NCBI RefSeq assembly: GCF_003265705.1 | Contig: NW_020312894.1 | Span: 856,176-920,175, forward strand | Length of the DNA stretch: 64,000 nucleotides | Direction of reading: 5' to 3' | DNA from: Callorhinus ursinus | Lineage: Eukaryota; Chordata; Mammalia; Carnivora; Otariidae | Shown here: positions 47,556 to 59,773 of the stretch, in pieces | Layout of the letters: every line of letters begins with the position of its first letter | Numbering within the stretch: the stretch's first letter is position 1 | Program-made: the position numbers and the translations under genes | The notes under the pieces: generated by a model | What the model was told of the DNA's origin: nothing | Database searches by the model: none | What the model saw: the letters and a program-made list of their open reading frames with translations, nothing else

Positions 47556-50356
47556 CTGGAAAAGAGCGTAAGGGTGACATGAATGACCTCAAGCAGTGTG
47601 GCCCGCAGGGAGCACGGGGGCCGCGGGGGGGGAGGACCCGCTGCTCTGGGGGATGCCAGTGGCTCGTAAATTCCCACCCCACGACCTGGAGCCCGACACT
47701 CCACTTCATTATCCCCTAAGAGCTTCCAGCCTGCAGATTTACAAGGGCTAATTGGCGTCCTCTGTTAAAACCGTGAATATATTTAGGACGGCCGCAGAAT
47801 AACCATTCACTCATACCTTAATATGAATTTACTTAATAACATCGATTTCCTCCTCACATGCAGCCGACATCACTCATGTCCAAGGAAGAGCAGTTTTTCT
47901 GTGAGGCTAAGACACGGAGTACGGCGTAGACCGCTCCTGGGACCCTACGCCTGGACCAACGGCCCCGCGGACAGGGCTTGGTCTAGACCTTTCACATCCA
48001 GGCCCAGGCCTGCTTCTTTCCATCGCTCCACGCCCATGGTGGGGTCTCACGAGTGGCCCCCACAAGATGCCACGCAGGGAGCTCGGGCAGCAGCGGGCCC
48101 AGACGGCTGCTCCTGGGCCGGGAACACTTGGGACGAGGTGAAGCTCCCGGCTGTTAGGAGACTGCCAGGGGACAAGGGATGAAGTGTGCTGTCTGTTTCT
48201 GTGGGGGTCACGCTCCCTGTTCCACCACAGCTCACACCTGCAGCTCCTGGAGCACCATGGGCCCCATGAATGAGATACATGGGCAGTGTCTGGGGACAAA
48301 GCTCTGGGCACTGCGGGTCTGGGGGGAGAGTGAACCCCAGGTCAAAGCCAAACACTGGTGGGCAAGGACTCTGACAATCTGCCCCACCAGCAGGAGGCAG
48401 GATGGGACGTTTGGTGATGGAGGGAAGTGAGGACAGAGCAGTGACGTGGAGCCATCCCCCAAACGCTGAGCTGCATGCTCACTGTGCCCACTGTCCCTCT
48501 GGTCTCGCTCCCAAACACGGGCACGATCACCGAGATGACTGGTGCATGCGGTTCTGTCCCCTCACCAGTCACCATGGCCTCCGAGGCCTGTGGGGGGACA
48601 CAGGACAAACCCCATCAGCCAGGAGGCTGGTGCCAGGAGGCAGGTGGGCACGGCTTGTGTCAATGAACAAGTGACCCCCACGTGGCCCACCACGTCCCAT
48701 TCCGGACACCCACCGCCACTGGAAAGGGTGCAGAAGTGTGTGCATTGTGGGAGGCACTTCCTGGAGCTACGCATCCGTGTCCGTGGACGGACAGCATTTA
48801 TCAAATACCGCACCAGGGGGCAGTGTAAGCGCCCATCTGAGAAGGCTGCGGGCCACCTGCCCCGGCACGGGGGGCTCTGCGGGGGAGCTAACCACTCCCG
48901 GGATGGTGGGCCTGGGCGCCCCACCCACAATGGGAGGGTTTTCTCGTGGCCTCGGCCTGCAGTGTGGGCTCCCTGATGTGCCTCACCCTCCTCCCGTCCC
49001 TCCCAGGGCCTTCTCGAGCTGCCTCCTTGCCACCGAGGCCCAGCAGAGGCCCAGCTGTCCCTCCAGCGGTCAGCACCTGGAGCCAAGCCTGAGTCACGAC
49101 ACTGGGCCACCGGGGGCACCTGTTCCTGCGCTGCAGGGGGTGGACGCCCCCAGGACAGATGCCCACGGTCCTCCACGAGCCACGTGGTCTGCAGCATGTC
49201 AGTGGAGAAGGGGAGAAGAGACTGTCGCAGGGAGACAATTCTGCTTCAGAGGAAAACCCTCGTTGCCATAAGAAAGGGGAAGAGGCTGGGGGAGTTGGAG
49301 CAAAAGGAGGCCTCCGTGCTTTGTTGAAGAACACACTTGGTTTCTCAGAGCAGTGTCAGGAGCAAGAACACTGAGTGGGAAGCGCCCTGCCCTCCCCAAC
49401 AGTCTGTCCCGCGCTGACACGTCGCGTGTGCTTACGCCGTGACGCGCTGAGGTCCGTAGGGAGGTCAGGGCCGCCTGTGCGCTGCGCATTCCTGGGGCTC
49501 TGACAACTGCACCGTGTCCTCGGGGCGTCACCCACCCCCCCGCCCTCCCCCGCCCCTGTAGCGCAGGCCACTTACACCCTCTGCCTCCCGCCTTCCCTGA
49601 CTGTCCTCTTGCCTCTTCCCACCAGCTTCTTTCCCTCAGAAATACTGATTTAAGGTTCTTCTGCCCTTCTGTGGCTTGATGACTCATTTCATTTTATTGC
49701 TCTGTAATATCCCACTGTGTGGATGGACCACAGTTTACTTATCCATTCACCTATAAAGGACATATTCTGGTTCCTTCCAGTTTTTGGCAATTATGAATAA
49801 AGATATTATAAATATTTCTGTAGGTTTTTGGGTGGACCTAAGTTCGCAACTCCTTCGGGTAACATGCCAAGCAGCAGGATTGCTGGACTGTGCTGTAAGC
49901 CTACGTTTAGTCTGTAAGAAACTGCCACGCTGTCCAAAGTGACCACACCATGCTGCACCCCCAGCAGCTGCGGGGGGGAGCTCCTGCTGTTCCTCATCCT
50001 CCCGGCGTCTGGGACTGTCAGCGCTCTGGATGGTGGCCATTCCAACAGGTACGTGCTGGTGTCTCCTTACACACGATGTGGAGCCTATTTTCACAGTTTG
50101 ATTTGCCATCCGTACCTCTTCTTGAGTGAGATGTCTGTTGAAATTTTTTAATTGGATTGTTTTCTTATTGTTGAGTTTTAAGAGTTCTTTGCATATTTTG
50201 GATTATCAGATGTCTCTTCCAAATATTTTCTCCCAGTCCATGGCTTGTCTTTCCATTCTCTTCACAGTGTTTTGTGCAGAGATTTTTAACTTTAACAAAG
50301 TCCAGCACATCAATTTTCCTCATGGACTGCGGCGCTGTATTTAAGAAGTCATCACC

Positions 50357-50574
50357 GGGATGCCTGGGTGGCTCAGTCGTTAAGCGTCTGCCTTCGGCTC
50401 AGGTCATGGTCCCAGGGTCCTGGGATCGAGCCCCGCGTCGGGCTCCCTGCTCCGCGGGAAGCCTGCTTCTCCCTCTCCCACTCCCCCTGCTTGTGTTCCC
50501 TCTCTCGCTGTGTCCCTCACTGTCAAATAAATGAAATCATAAAATAAAATAAATAAAATAATAAAATAAAATAA
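50357..50574 (+). mobile_element. CAN-SINE (arctoid SINEC type) inside L1
   Basis: This is a well-preserved copy. Its head reads GGGATGCCTGGGTGGCTCAG, followed by the box-B-like segment GGGATCGAGCCCCGCGTCGG, a CT-rich tail and an extended AAATAAAAT-rich tail. It is flanked by an 11-bp target-site duplication AAGTCATCACC (50346-50356 and 50575-50585). It is younger than the L1 it interrupts. Confidence 0.98.
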
Positions 50575-52722
50575 AAGTCATCACCAAACCCAAACTCACG
50601 TACCGTTTCTGCATTACCTTCCAGGCATTTTATACTTTCATGCCTTATACTTAGGTCTATGATCTGCTTTCAGTTAACTTTTGTGAAAGTGTGAGGTCTG
50701 GCTCTAGATTACTTTGCAATAGACATCCAGTTGTTCCAGCACCATCTGTAAAAGAGACCAACTTTGCTCCATTGTGTTGCGTTTGCTTTGTCAAACGTCA
50801 GTCGACTGTATTTATGGGGGTCTATTTCTGGGCTGTACTCTGTGCCGTTGATCTTTTTGTCTATTTTTTTCACCAACACCATACTGTCTTAATTACTGTA
50901 GCTTTTATAGTGAGTCTTGAAGTCGGGCAGTGTCAGTACTACAATGTTGTTCTTCTCTTTCAATATTGGGTTGACTATTCTGGGTCTTTTGTCTCTCCTT
51001 GTAAACTTTGGAATCAATTTGTTGATATCTACAAAGTAACTTGCCGGAATTTCGATTAAGATTATACTGAATCAATGGATCAAGCTGGGAAGAACCAGTA
51101 TATTGAAAATGTTGAGTTTTCCTGTCCATGAACATGGGATATTGCTCCATTTACTTAGATCCTCTTTGATTTCTTTTCAGCAAAGTTTTTAGTTTTCCTC
51201 ATATTAATCTTGTACATATTTTGCTTGATTTATTTCTAAATATTTCCTTTGTGTGTCTGTTAATGTAAATGGTATTTTGTTTTTAACTTCAAATTGCACC
51301 TATTCATTGTTGGTATATAAAAGCCACTGACTTTTGTATATTAGCTTTGTATCCTGCAACCTTGCTTATTTGTACCAGTTTTTGTTGTTGATGATTCTTT
51401 CAGATCTTCTATATAATCATGTTATCTGAGAACTAAGAGAGTTTTATTCTTTGCCACTCTTTATTTCCTCTTCTTGTCTTAACGCACAGCCAAGATTTCT
51501 GGTGCAATGTTGAAGGGAAATGGTGACAGTGGACATCCTTACTTCAGACCAGAAGCATCTAGTTTCTCACTATGATGTGTGATGTGGCATGTAGGTTTCT
51601 CTAGCTGTTCTTTACCAAGTTGAAGTAGTTTTCTATTCCAAGTTTGCTGAGACTTATTATGAATAGGTGTCAGACTTAGTCAAATACTTGTTCTGCATCC
51701 ACTGACATGATCATGCAGCTTTCTTCTTTAGCTTGTTGATATGATGTATTAGATTAATTGACTTTCAAATGTAGAACCAGTCTTGCATACCTGGAATAAA
51801 TCTCAATTTGTCATGGTGTGTGATTCTTCTCACACGCTATTGAATTCAAGTGCTAATATTATGTTGAGGATTTTTGTATTTTATGTTCATGAGAGCTACT
51901 GGCCTATGGTTTTCTTTTTCTGTAATCTCTTTCTTTGGTTTTGGTATAAGGTAATTTTGGCCTCACAGAAGGAGTCAGAATGTTTTCTCTCTGCTTCTAT
52001 TTTCTGAAAGAGATTATAGAGAATTGGTCTAATTTCTTCCTTTAATGTTTGGTATAATTCATAGTGAAACCATCAGGCCTGGTGCTTTATTTTTTAGAAA
52101 TTTATTAATTATTGATTCAATTTCCTTAACAGACAAAAGGCCTATTCAGATTATCTAGTCCTCCATGTATGAGTTTTGGTCAATTGTATTTTTCAAGGAA
52201 TTGGCTCATCTAAATCATCAAATTTATAGGCACAGACCTGTTCACAGTATAACTTTATTATCCTTTCAATGTCTATAGCGTCAGTAGTGATGGCCCCTCT
52301 CTCATCTCTACTATTAGTAATTTGTGTTTTCTTTTTTCCCTGGTTAGCCTGACTAGAGGTATATCAATTTTATTGATCTTTTCAAAGAATCAGCTTTGGG
52401 TTTTGTTAATTTTCTCTATTGAGTTCCTGTTTTCAATTTCATTGATTTATGCTCTAATTTTTATTATTTATTTTCTTATGATTTGGATTTATTTTGCTCT
52501 TCTTCTAGCTTCCTAAGGCAGAACCTTAGATTATTGATTTTAAATCTTAACCTTTTTTTCTAATACATACATTTGATGCTACAAATGCACTGCTTTCACT
52601 ACAACCCACAAATTTTGATAAGCTGTATTTCACTTTCATTTAGTTCAAAATATTTTTAAAATTTCTCAAGACTTATTCTTTGACTCATGTGTTATTTAGA
52701 AGTGTATTGTTTCATACCCAAG

Positions 52723-53138
52723 TGTTAAAGTAAAAAACAAATAGAGACCAGCCTTTAAAGTTCCCTGAGCAGACAAAGCCAGTTTAGTCATACAAACAAA
52801 GGTGAAATTAGCTTATTTTGCAAGACTAACTTAAACTGAGTCATTCCTTGCTTATGCCTCTAAAAATCTGTTTCCCAAGGTTGATATGAGGTAACCACTA
52901 ACCACTCCCATCATTTAAGAGAATTCTAATATCATAACCAATCACCGCGGAGAATAAAACCACTGCGTCCACACCACACGAGCTGTTTTATAACAATATA
53001 CCCCAGAGCCCCACTCCATGTTTTGGTTGGAATGCTTGGGTTTGCAAACAGTCTTGTTGATGTGTGCACAACAAACTTTTACTAATTATTACTTCGGTGA
53101 TTCATTGGTTTTACTTCTGTTATTTCTGAACTTTGACA
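52723..53138 (+). mobile_element. Solo ERV1-type LTR (endogenous retrovirus relic)
   Basis: The 416-bp element begins TGTTAAAG and ends CTTTGACA, near-inverted TG...CA termini. It is flanked by a 4-bp duplication CAAG (52719-52722 and 53139-53142), the length made by class I (ERV1) integrases. Removing it restores a continuous L1 sequence. Inside are a CCAATCA box (52938-52944) and an AATAAAA word (52953-52959). There are no internal viral genes, so it is a solo LTR left by recombination. Family identity is not established. Confidence 0.82.
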
Positions 53139-55899
53139 CAAGTATTTTGGGATTTTCTAGCTATCTTTCTGTTACTGATTCCTAGTTAAATTCCATTGTG
53201 GTCCAAGAGTATACTTTGTATGATGTCTGTTCTTTTAAATTTGTTGAGTATTTTATGGCCCAGAATGTGGTCTACCATGGTAAATGCTCCATGTGAACTT
53301 GAGAAGAATGTGTGTTCTGCTCCTGTTGGAGAGAATATTCTATAAATGTCAATTAGGTCCCACTGATTGATGGTGCTTCTGAGTTGAACTATGTCCTTAC
53401 CAATTCTCTGCCTGCTGGATCTGTCCATCTCTGATAGAGGGGCACTGAAGTCTCCACCTGTGACAGTGGATTCATCCATTTCTCCTGGAAGCTCTCTCAG
53501 TTTTTCCCTTGTGTGTTGTGATGCTCTGTTGTTAGGTGCATACACGCTAAGAACTATTATGTCTTCTTAGAGAACTGACCCCTTTACTGTTATGTAATAA
53601 ATAGCCTTCTTTATTCCTAGTAACTCTCCTTGCTCTGAAGTCTGCTGTGTCTGAAATTATCATTGCTACTCTGGTGTTCTTCTGACTAGTGTTAGCATGG
53701 TCTATCTCTCTCCATCCCTTGACCTTTAATCTTTATGTGTCTATGTATTTTAAGTGGGTTTCTAGCAGACAACACAGAGTTGGGTCTTATTTTTTTTAAC
53801 CACTCTGACAGTCTGTCTTGTAACTGGTGTATTTGTACCACTGACATCTAAAGTGAACCGTGATAGAGTTGGAGTAAGATGCTCCATATCAGTACCTCCT
53901 CCATCTGTTGCCTTTGTTTTCTGTCTTTTTTGTCTTTCCCTCTTTTTCTGTAGACTTCTCTGGTTTAACTGAGCATTTTATATGATTCCATTCTCTCTCC
54001 TCTATTATTAGCATGTCAATTGTGTATCATTTTAAAAATCTGTAGTGGTTGCCATAGTTTGCAATACGCACTGACCACCGATCCAAGTCCACTCTCGCGT
54101 AGCAAGCACTGTATTCCTCCACAGAAGCGCAGGTTCCCTGCGACAGAGTCCCCAAGCTCCTCTCTCCCATTCCTCCTGATGTCGCTGTTACTCACCTCAC
54201 TTACCCATAAGCTACAGGCACCCATCATGTTGTTGCTATGGACACTATGAGCAAAAGTTACCTGTCAGATTAAGAATAACAGGAAATGAAATATTTTACC
54301 TTCGTTTACTCCTTCTGTTAACACTCTTTCTTTCTTCATGTAGATCTAAGCATCTGGTCTATGCCAGCGCTGTTTCCTGTAGGGGCTCAGAGGCTAACTT
54401 TTCCTCCCGCGTCCTGTTCCTGTCTCCTCTGCAGGCTTTGCACTCTTGTGAGACTCCTCCTTAAACAGAGGGTGAGCTTGGAGACTCTCTGCCATGACAT
54501 CTGGTGTGATGATGGGCACTGCGGCCGGGGGGAGGGACACTGTTGTACAGTCCGGTGAGTGACCCTGCCTCGGTCCTTTGGCCAGCGTGAGCCCAGGCTG
54601 CAACCTTCTCATACGCTCTCAGCACCACGGCCCCTCAAGCACGACAGTGAGGCCAGCGGAGGCTGATGCTGCCCACCTGCCTGCCCGAGGCCTGCTGGGC
54701 AGCTCTGGTGACATGCGGGCATGCCTTTCAGGAGGAACGAAGGACTCTGGACAACTTCAAAACAGCTCTTTCCCTCTCCGCCTGCCAGAAGCACGAGGGG
54801 GTTTTTCTCTGATCTTCACCGTAACAATACGGTGGGGCTCCTACAGTCAAAGCTCAACAAAGTGCGGAGGGGGGGCAGCTCTCTCAAGCCTCTAGCTTTG
54901 CACGCCCCTCCCAGCAGCTCCCACCTGCACCAGCTCCCGGAAGCTGTGGCTCTCAGGGTCTGCCTGCCTGTCCCTCCAGGCTGGGGGCAGCACCAGCCCT
55001 GTGGCCTCACTCCTTTGATCTGAGAGACGCGCCCTGCTCCGTTTGCTCAGCACCATCCACGCTCTTCAGGTGTCGGACCAGAAACGCATGTCCCTTTCAC
55101 CACTTTCCGTCCACACCTTCTGGGAGTCCTCAAATTTCTAACTACGTACTAAATTCAGCCTATTCTTAAAAAGTTTATTCAAGCTTTTCACAAATTTGAG
55201 ACTGTTTCTGCTATAACTTAAGTCGAAGTGTAAGAAGGAGGCGTGAAGAGCAGGGGTGGGCATTCCTGCTCCCGAGACCCGCCGTGCCTGAGCCCTGCAC
55301 CTGCGCTGTGGGCACTGATGTCACGTCCAGCCACTGGCGCGCCCCCAGAAGCAGCACATACTCCTGCCACAGAGGCGCTCAGGGCGCGATCACCACCACC
55401 GTCTCCACTCTCATCACTGACAACATGGGGGCCCCTTGGAAGGTTTGCTGGAGGCAAAGGTACATCTCATGTACAGTTTCAAAGAAACCCCGGGCTAGCG
55501 GGGTTCATCATGACTGATCTGAGTTAGCGGTAAAATGTGTATGGAAATAGTGACTCAAAGGAAGGGGAAAGTTCAGTAGACCAGCTCTGTGCCTACCCTC
55601 GAAGAACAGGCTCATGAGAGGCGTCACACCATTCTGCTTCCAGCCCCACCTGGAGCGCGCAGGGTCTGAGCACCTACCCTCTGCTCCCTCTCACCCACAG
55701 CCCTGCTGCTGGAGAACACGGCCCAGGGGTGTCCAGGGTCTGTTAACGTTGCAGGGACAGTGGCCTCTGGCCTGTCTCTCGCCAGGTTTGCAAGGCTACT
55801 CCCAGCACGTTCCTCGGTGGGAAAGCCACGTGCTTGCGTTTAAAACTGTGCAAACAATCCTCAGGCAACATGGCCAATGAAAAATCATCCTGCTGGCTG

Positions 55900-56080
55900 G
55901 AACCCTGTTCCTAACATCGATGAAATCGCTACTCAAGCCACTTAGGGAAGACTCTGCTTCGGCATTTCAGAAGAGGTGATCTGTCTCCTAAGTGAGCAAA
56001 GATAATGAATCTGAACAACCTGACATAATTAGTTGCTCTCCACAGTTATTACAACTTCAGTGACATCTCAAATTAATGTG
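55900..56080. promoter_or_regulatory. AT-rich block, candidate noncoding element
   Basis: About 180 bases upstream of an exon on the plus-strand map (intronic in the transcript), with CATAATTAGTTGC near 56025 and CAAATTAATGTGATC near 56069. It is non-repetitive. Low-confidence call by composition. Confidence 0.2.
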
Positions 56081-56644
56081 ATCTGGCTCAGGAGCCGACG
56101 TGGAGTCAGGGGACTCATGTGTGGAGTGAAGAGAAGGTGTCGCAGGCGCACGCAGGGGCCGGGGGGTCTGGGCCCCAGGCTCACATGTGCGGAGACACAG
56201 ACATAAAGGCGGCGTGTCTGGGAGCTCAGGACAAACCTCCTCCACACAGCACACGCGCCGGCCCAGGACGGGGGGCATTTTTCACTCCACCGCTAATGTT
56301 GGCTCATTTTAAAGACCCCCTCCGGCGCTGGTCTTCATTTTCTCCCATTTGATACAGACACAAGGCCCTTCCCCAGGCCCCTGCACTGCACTGGAGGAGA
56401 GCCAGGGTCCCCTGCCGGCCCCGCCCTGGGAGCAGGAGGGGAGGGGAGGGGATTAGGGGGGCGGGGCCCTGGGCGGGGTCCTGGGCCGGGTCCGGGGGCG
56501 GCATCCGGGGCAGGCAGGGTCCTGGGCAAGAATGCCCCTGGAATCCGGAGGGCCTTGAGCACCAGGTTTGCATGGGAGGCCCCTGGTTAGTGGCTGCGAC
56601 CTTCTCACAGGGACGCCGGGCGGGGGAGCCCAGAAAAGTCTTAC

Positions 56645-56708
56645 CTTTAAAGTCAAACTGGTAGATGTTTTTTAAGGATTCGTGAAGAAAATAAAAGCTT
56701 CCTAATGC
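56645..56708 (-). CDS. INPP5A: INPP5A coding exon (human residues 103-124), first in the window
   Basis: The 64 nt encode ALGSFYFLHESLKNIYQFD then FK and the first base of an Ala codon. The acceptor is TTGCTCTGCAG|GCA and the donor G|GTAAGA. It enters in phase 0 and leaves in phase 1, matching the G|CC junction of the next exon. It is the 5'-most INPP5A exon seen. The preceding coding sequence (human residues 1-102, with the N-terminal VTANVGS and CQEFGG metal-site motifs) must lie above position 64000. Confidence 0.98.
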
Positions 56709-57414
56709 CTGCAGAGCAAAAAGAGAAACCAAGTGAGAGACCAGCACTGGGGATAGTTTGAAAGCAGTTTTAAGTGAGGAACAAAATGCTCTTGCGAAAA
56801 CAGGAGTTCACTCCTCAGGGCCTAATCACGGTCACTGGGGTGAGACGTTAGCCACACTTACCCCCACAGATAAGGCCCCTCCCCCAACAGGGGCGTGCAC
56901 TCCAGCGGTCTGCTCTGGGCTGTGGGTGCCGGGGTCCAGCAGGAAGGGCTCAGAGCCTGGCTCCGCCCTCGCCTCGTGCTGCACCCGCCAACCGGGGCCC
57001 CGAGCAGCTGCACTCCACATGGGGCTGCAACGCCACTGCCCACAGAGCCACCAGGCCCCTGCCCCATCCATGGGCTGGCGGTTCTGGGCACTGGGGTCCA
57101 CTCAGGAAAGGCAAAACTGCAGAGGCCAGACGGGGGGGGTGACCACCAGAGGAGGGTTGCCTGGGACACCTGACACTAAAGTTACCTGCTGTTTATCTGA
57201 AATTCAAACTTGGTGTTTTTTATGTGCCTGTGCACACATATATATGGATATGTGTATTCCTGTGTGAGGGGGTGTAATGTGTGTGTGCGCATGTGTGTAT
57301 ATATCTGTACGTGTGTCGGTGTATATGTGTGCGTATGTACGTGTGCATGTGTGTGTATGTATGTAAACTTGTGCACATGTATTCATTTGCCTGTAATATC
57401 CATATATGTGTGTA

Positions 57415-58090
57415 TATCTCTGTACGTGTCTGTGTACATGCATGCACATGCATGTGTCTGTGTACGTATGTATATACCGTGTGGATATACATATGAATAT
57501 CCCTGTGTACATGCATGCACATGTGTCTGTGTATGTGTGTATGTATATATCATATAGATATACACACGGATATCCATGTGTACATGCGTGCACATGCGTG
57601 TGTCTGTGTACGTGTGTATATCTATATACCGTGTAGATATACACATGAATATCCATGTGTACATGTGTGCACATGCGTGTCTGTGTCTGTGTGTATGTAT
57701 ATACCGTGTAGATATACATATGAACATCCATGTGTACATGCGTGCACATGCGTGTCTGTGTGTATATACTGTGTAGATATACATGAATATCCATGTGTAC
57801 GTGCGTGCCGATGTGTCTGTGTACGTGTGTATGTATATACTGTGTAGATGTATATATGAATATCCATGTGTACATGCGTGCACATGCGTGTGTGTCTGTG
57901 TCTATGTATATACCGTGTAGATATACATATGAATATCCATGTGTACATGCACGCACATGCGTGTGTCTGTGTACGTGCGTATGTATATACCGTGTAGACG
58001 TATATATGAATATCCATGTGCACATGCGTGTGTGTCTGTGTCTGTGTCTCTGAGTATGTGTGTGCACGTGCAGGTACATTTACATGTGCA
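57415..58090. repeat. TG-rich minisatellite, unit 63-79 bp, about 8 copies
   Basis: Units start with (A)TATCCATGTGTACATG and end with ACCGTGTAGATATACATATGA. Starts fall at 57497, 57570, 57649, 57724, 57787, 57860, 57933 and 58010, so spacing is 73, 79, 75, 63, 73, 73 and 77. Partial copies lie before and after, and simple TG/TA repeats extend from about 57235 to 58155. Open frames of 291 codons (minus) and 115 codons (plus) across it are artefacts of the repeat. Confidence 0.95.
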
Positions 58091-58259
58091 CACACACTGA
58101 ATGTGTATTCATCTACATACAGATATAGATATGTATGTGTCTATATATATATATTTTATTCTTTTGCTGAACCTGGCCACCCCCACAAGGGACCTGGGGA
58201 GACAGAGCTCCAGCAGCGGCTATTCCGTGGACATGAGCCTCTGATTCAAGTGGAAAGGG

Positions 58260-58490
58260 CACTCCGAGAAAGTGTCAGTAAATAAATGTTGTGGCAAACC
58301 TTTACTACTGCCTTGTTGAACGTGATAAAGCAATACAATATTACGAAGTTTACAATAAATAAATGGAAAACAAATTGCAAATGCAGGCATAGAAACTGTA
58401 ATTCATGGAGTCAGAAAATCCATAATTAGCTCTAATGAATATTTAAAGTCAAAGTTCAAGCTAACTTTTTCAATGTTTAACCTGCTCTAT
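58260..58490. promoter_or_regulatory. AT-rich block, candidate conserved noncoding element
   Basis: Non-repetitive AT-rich stretch with CCATAATTAGCTCTAATGAA near 58420 and GTAATTCATGG near 58399. It has no coding signature. It lies just beside the minisatellite. Confidence 0.28.
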
Positions 58491-59389
58491 CAATACGGTT
58501 TAGGGCACGCATCTGTCACAGGACATGGCAACATCCACACAGAAGCGCACCCAGGCCTGCGGACAGGAGCCCCATGCTCACCGGGCCTTCTGACCACAGC
58601 ACCTGTCAGCACTGTGCTCGTCACGTCTGAGAATATTGACTGCTTGCCTGTTTTACTAAAAACAATTAAAATACTTTTTACATATTTATAAACCTAACTG
58701 TCAAGGGTGGCAATTAATTCTCCATTAGTGAGATGCAATCCAGTCGATGCTGTACTTTTGCCAGAACAGCAAACGCAAGGTGGGAGCCTTGGATCCGCCC
58801 CCGCATGGGGCTGGCCGCAAGGCGCAGCCGGATGGTGCGGGGTGGGGGTGGGGAGCCAGCGTTTCCCCCAGAGAGCCGAGCCCCCGGGGCTCTGCTGTGC
58901 GGGATGGGGGTGGACCAGGAACGGAGACCCCAGCTCCCGTGTTCGACGGACCACGGCAAGTGACATGTCTCTGAGACAGGCTATGGCCCGGCACTCCCGG
59001 TTGCCATCCACCTGGGCGTTTGCATGAACCGCTGCCCATGGTGGATGAAACCTACCCTCCCGCCCCACGGCTCGGCGGCTGGCTTGGGGTGCAAATGCTA
59101 TAAAACCAGTTCTCAGCTCAACTGGACTCTGCTAAGGTGATGCACCTGGTCACTCATTTGCTTTCTGGAGTTGAACTCAGATGCCAGGAAGCCCCCCACC
59201 CCCCAAACACAGCCGACTCAGGGTGATGACAGGAGCAGACCACCCCTACACAGCCCCAGGGAAGACGTGCATTTGTCAAGTGCTCCCACTTCTCCTGTGG
59301 AGCTGCCCACACTGGGTTGGGGGTGACCTGGGCCTGGGCAGAAGCCAACCAGGAAAGAACACAAAGCGACTCGTTAGAAAGGGCTCCAT

Positions 59390-59480
59390 CAGTTTTTATT
59401 TGCAAACAAATCAGAGGGCCAGTAATTTATCATCCCTGCAATTAGGTTAGCAGCCAAAGTACATATCATTAACCTGCAGG
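59390..59480. promoter_or_regulatory. Short AT-rich block, candidate noncoding element
   Basis: Contains TTTTTATTTGCAAACAAATC, CCAGTAATTTATCATCCC and GCAATTAGGTTAGCAGCC within 80 bases. Non-repetitive. Inference from motif density only. Confidence 0.25.
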
Positions 59481-59773
59481 CCTGCTGCATCCGGCTCACT
59501 TTTCCACAAAACAAAGGACATTCCTAAGGCTCAAGTCAGAGCGACAGCAGTGAGATGCTCTTGGGGACACATTCTTCTGCAGACACCACGGAACAGCATC
59601 TCGAGTGTGACCCCAAGGGGTAGAGGGTGTAGCGGGTGCCCCACGTCCTCATCAGTGTCAGCGGCCACCTCCTGACAGCCCCTCCAGCAGTCACCAGGAC
59701 CGGACCCAGGGCCACCTCTCCCAGGGGACAGGGCTGGTGGTGGGGGTGGGGCGGGCCCAGGAAGCCAGCTGCG

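Larger units (their letters stand above)
49640..54370 (-). mobile_element. Decayed L1 (LINE-1) element, same sense as INPP5A
   Basis: The plus strand reads as the reverse complement of an ancient L1. The 3' ORF2 region is at the low end (TTATTGCTCTGTAATATCCC) and 5' sequence at the high end. The frame at 53186-53545 (minus) encodes an ORF2 endonuclease fragment (YAPNNRASQ, ..DFSAPLSEMDRSSRQ, ..INQWDLIDIYRI, FFSSSH, DHILGHK). Around 51411-51433 the reverse-transcriptase FADD active-site box has decayed to F-S-D-N and is followed by a stop, so the element is dead. It is interrupted by a SINE (50357-50574) and an LTR (52723-53138). The ends are approximate. Confidence 0.92.
47556..56644 (-). other. 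INPP5A: INPP5A intron, 9.1 kb
   Basis: This is a phase-1 GT-AG intron (GTAAGA donor). Half of it is a decayed L1 (about 49640-54370) carrying a CAN-SINE and a solo LTR. An AT-rich block lies at about 55900-56080. The stretches 47556-49640 and 54400-55900 hold nothing I recognise. Confidence 0.82.

Noticed and set aside
53186..53545. 119-codon minus-strand frame with endonuclease similarity
   Set aside because: As an independent gene: it is the endonuclease part of a decayed L1 ORF2, so it is listed under the mobile element.
57204..58079. 291-codon minus-strand frame of His/Thr/Tyr-rich repeats
   Set aside because: Produced by the TG-rich minisatellite; overlapping frames on both strands are equally open.
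57497..58090. Evenly spaced repeats that could suggest a CRISPR array
   Set aside because: Units are contiguous and diverge along their whole length, with no fixed repeat/unique spacer pattern, and the DNA is mammalian.
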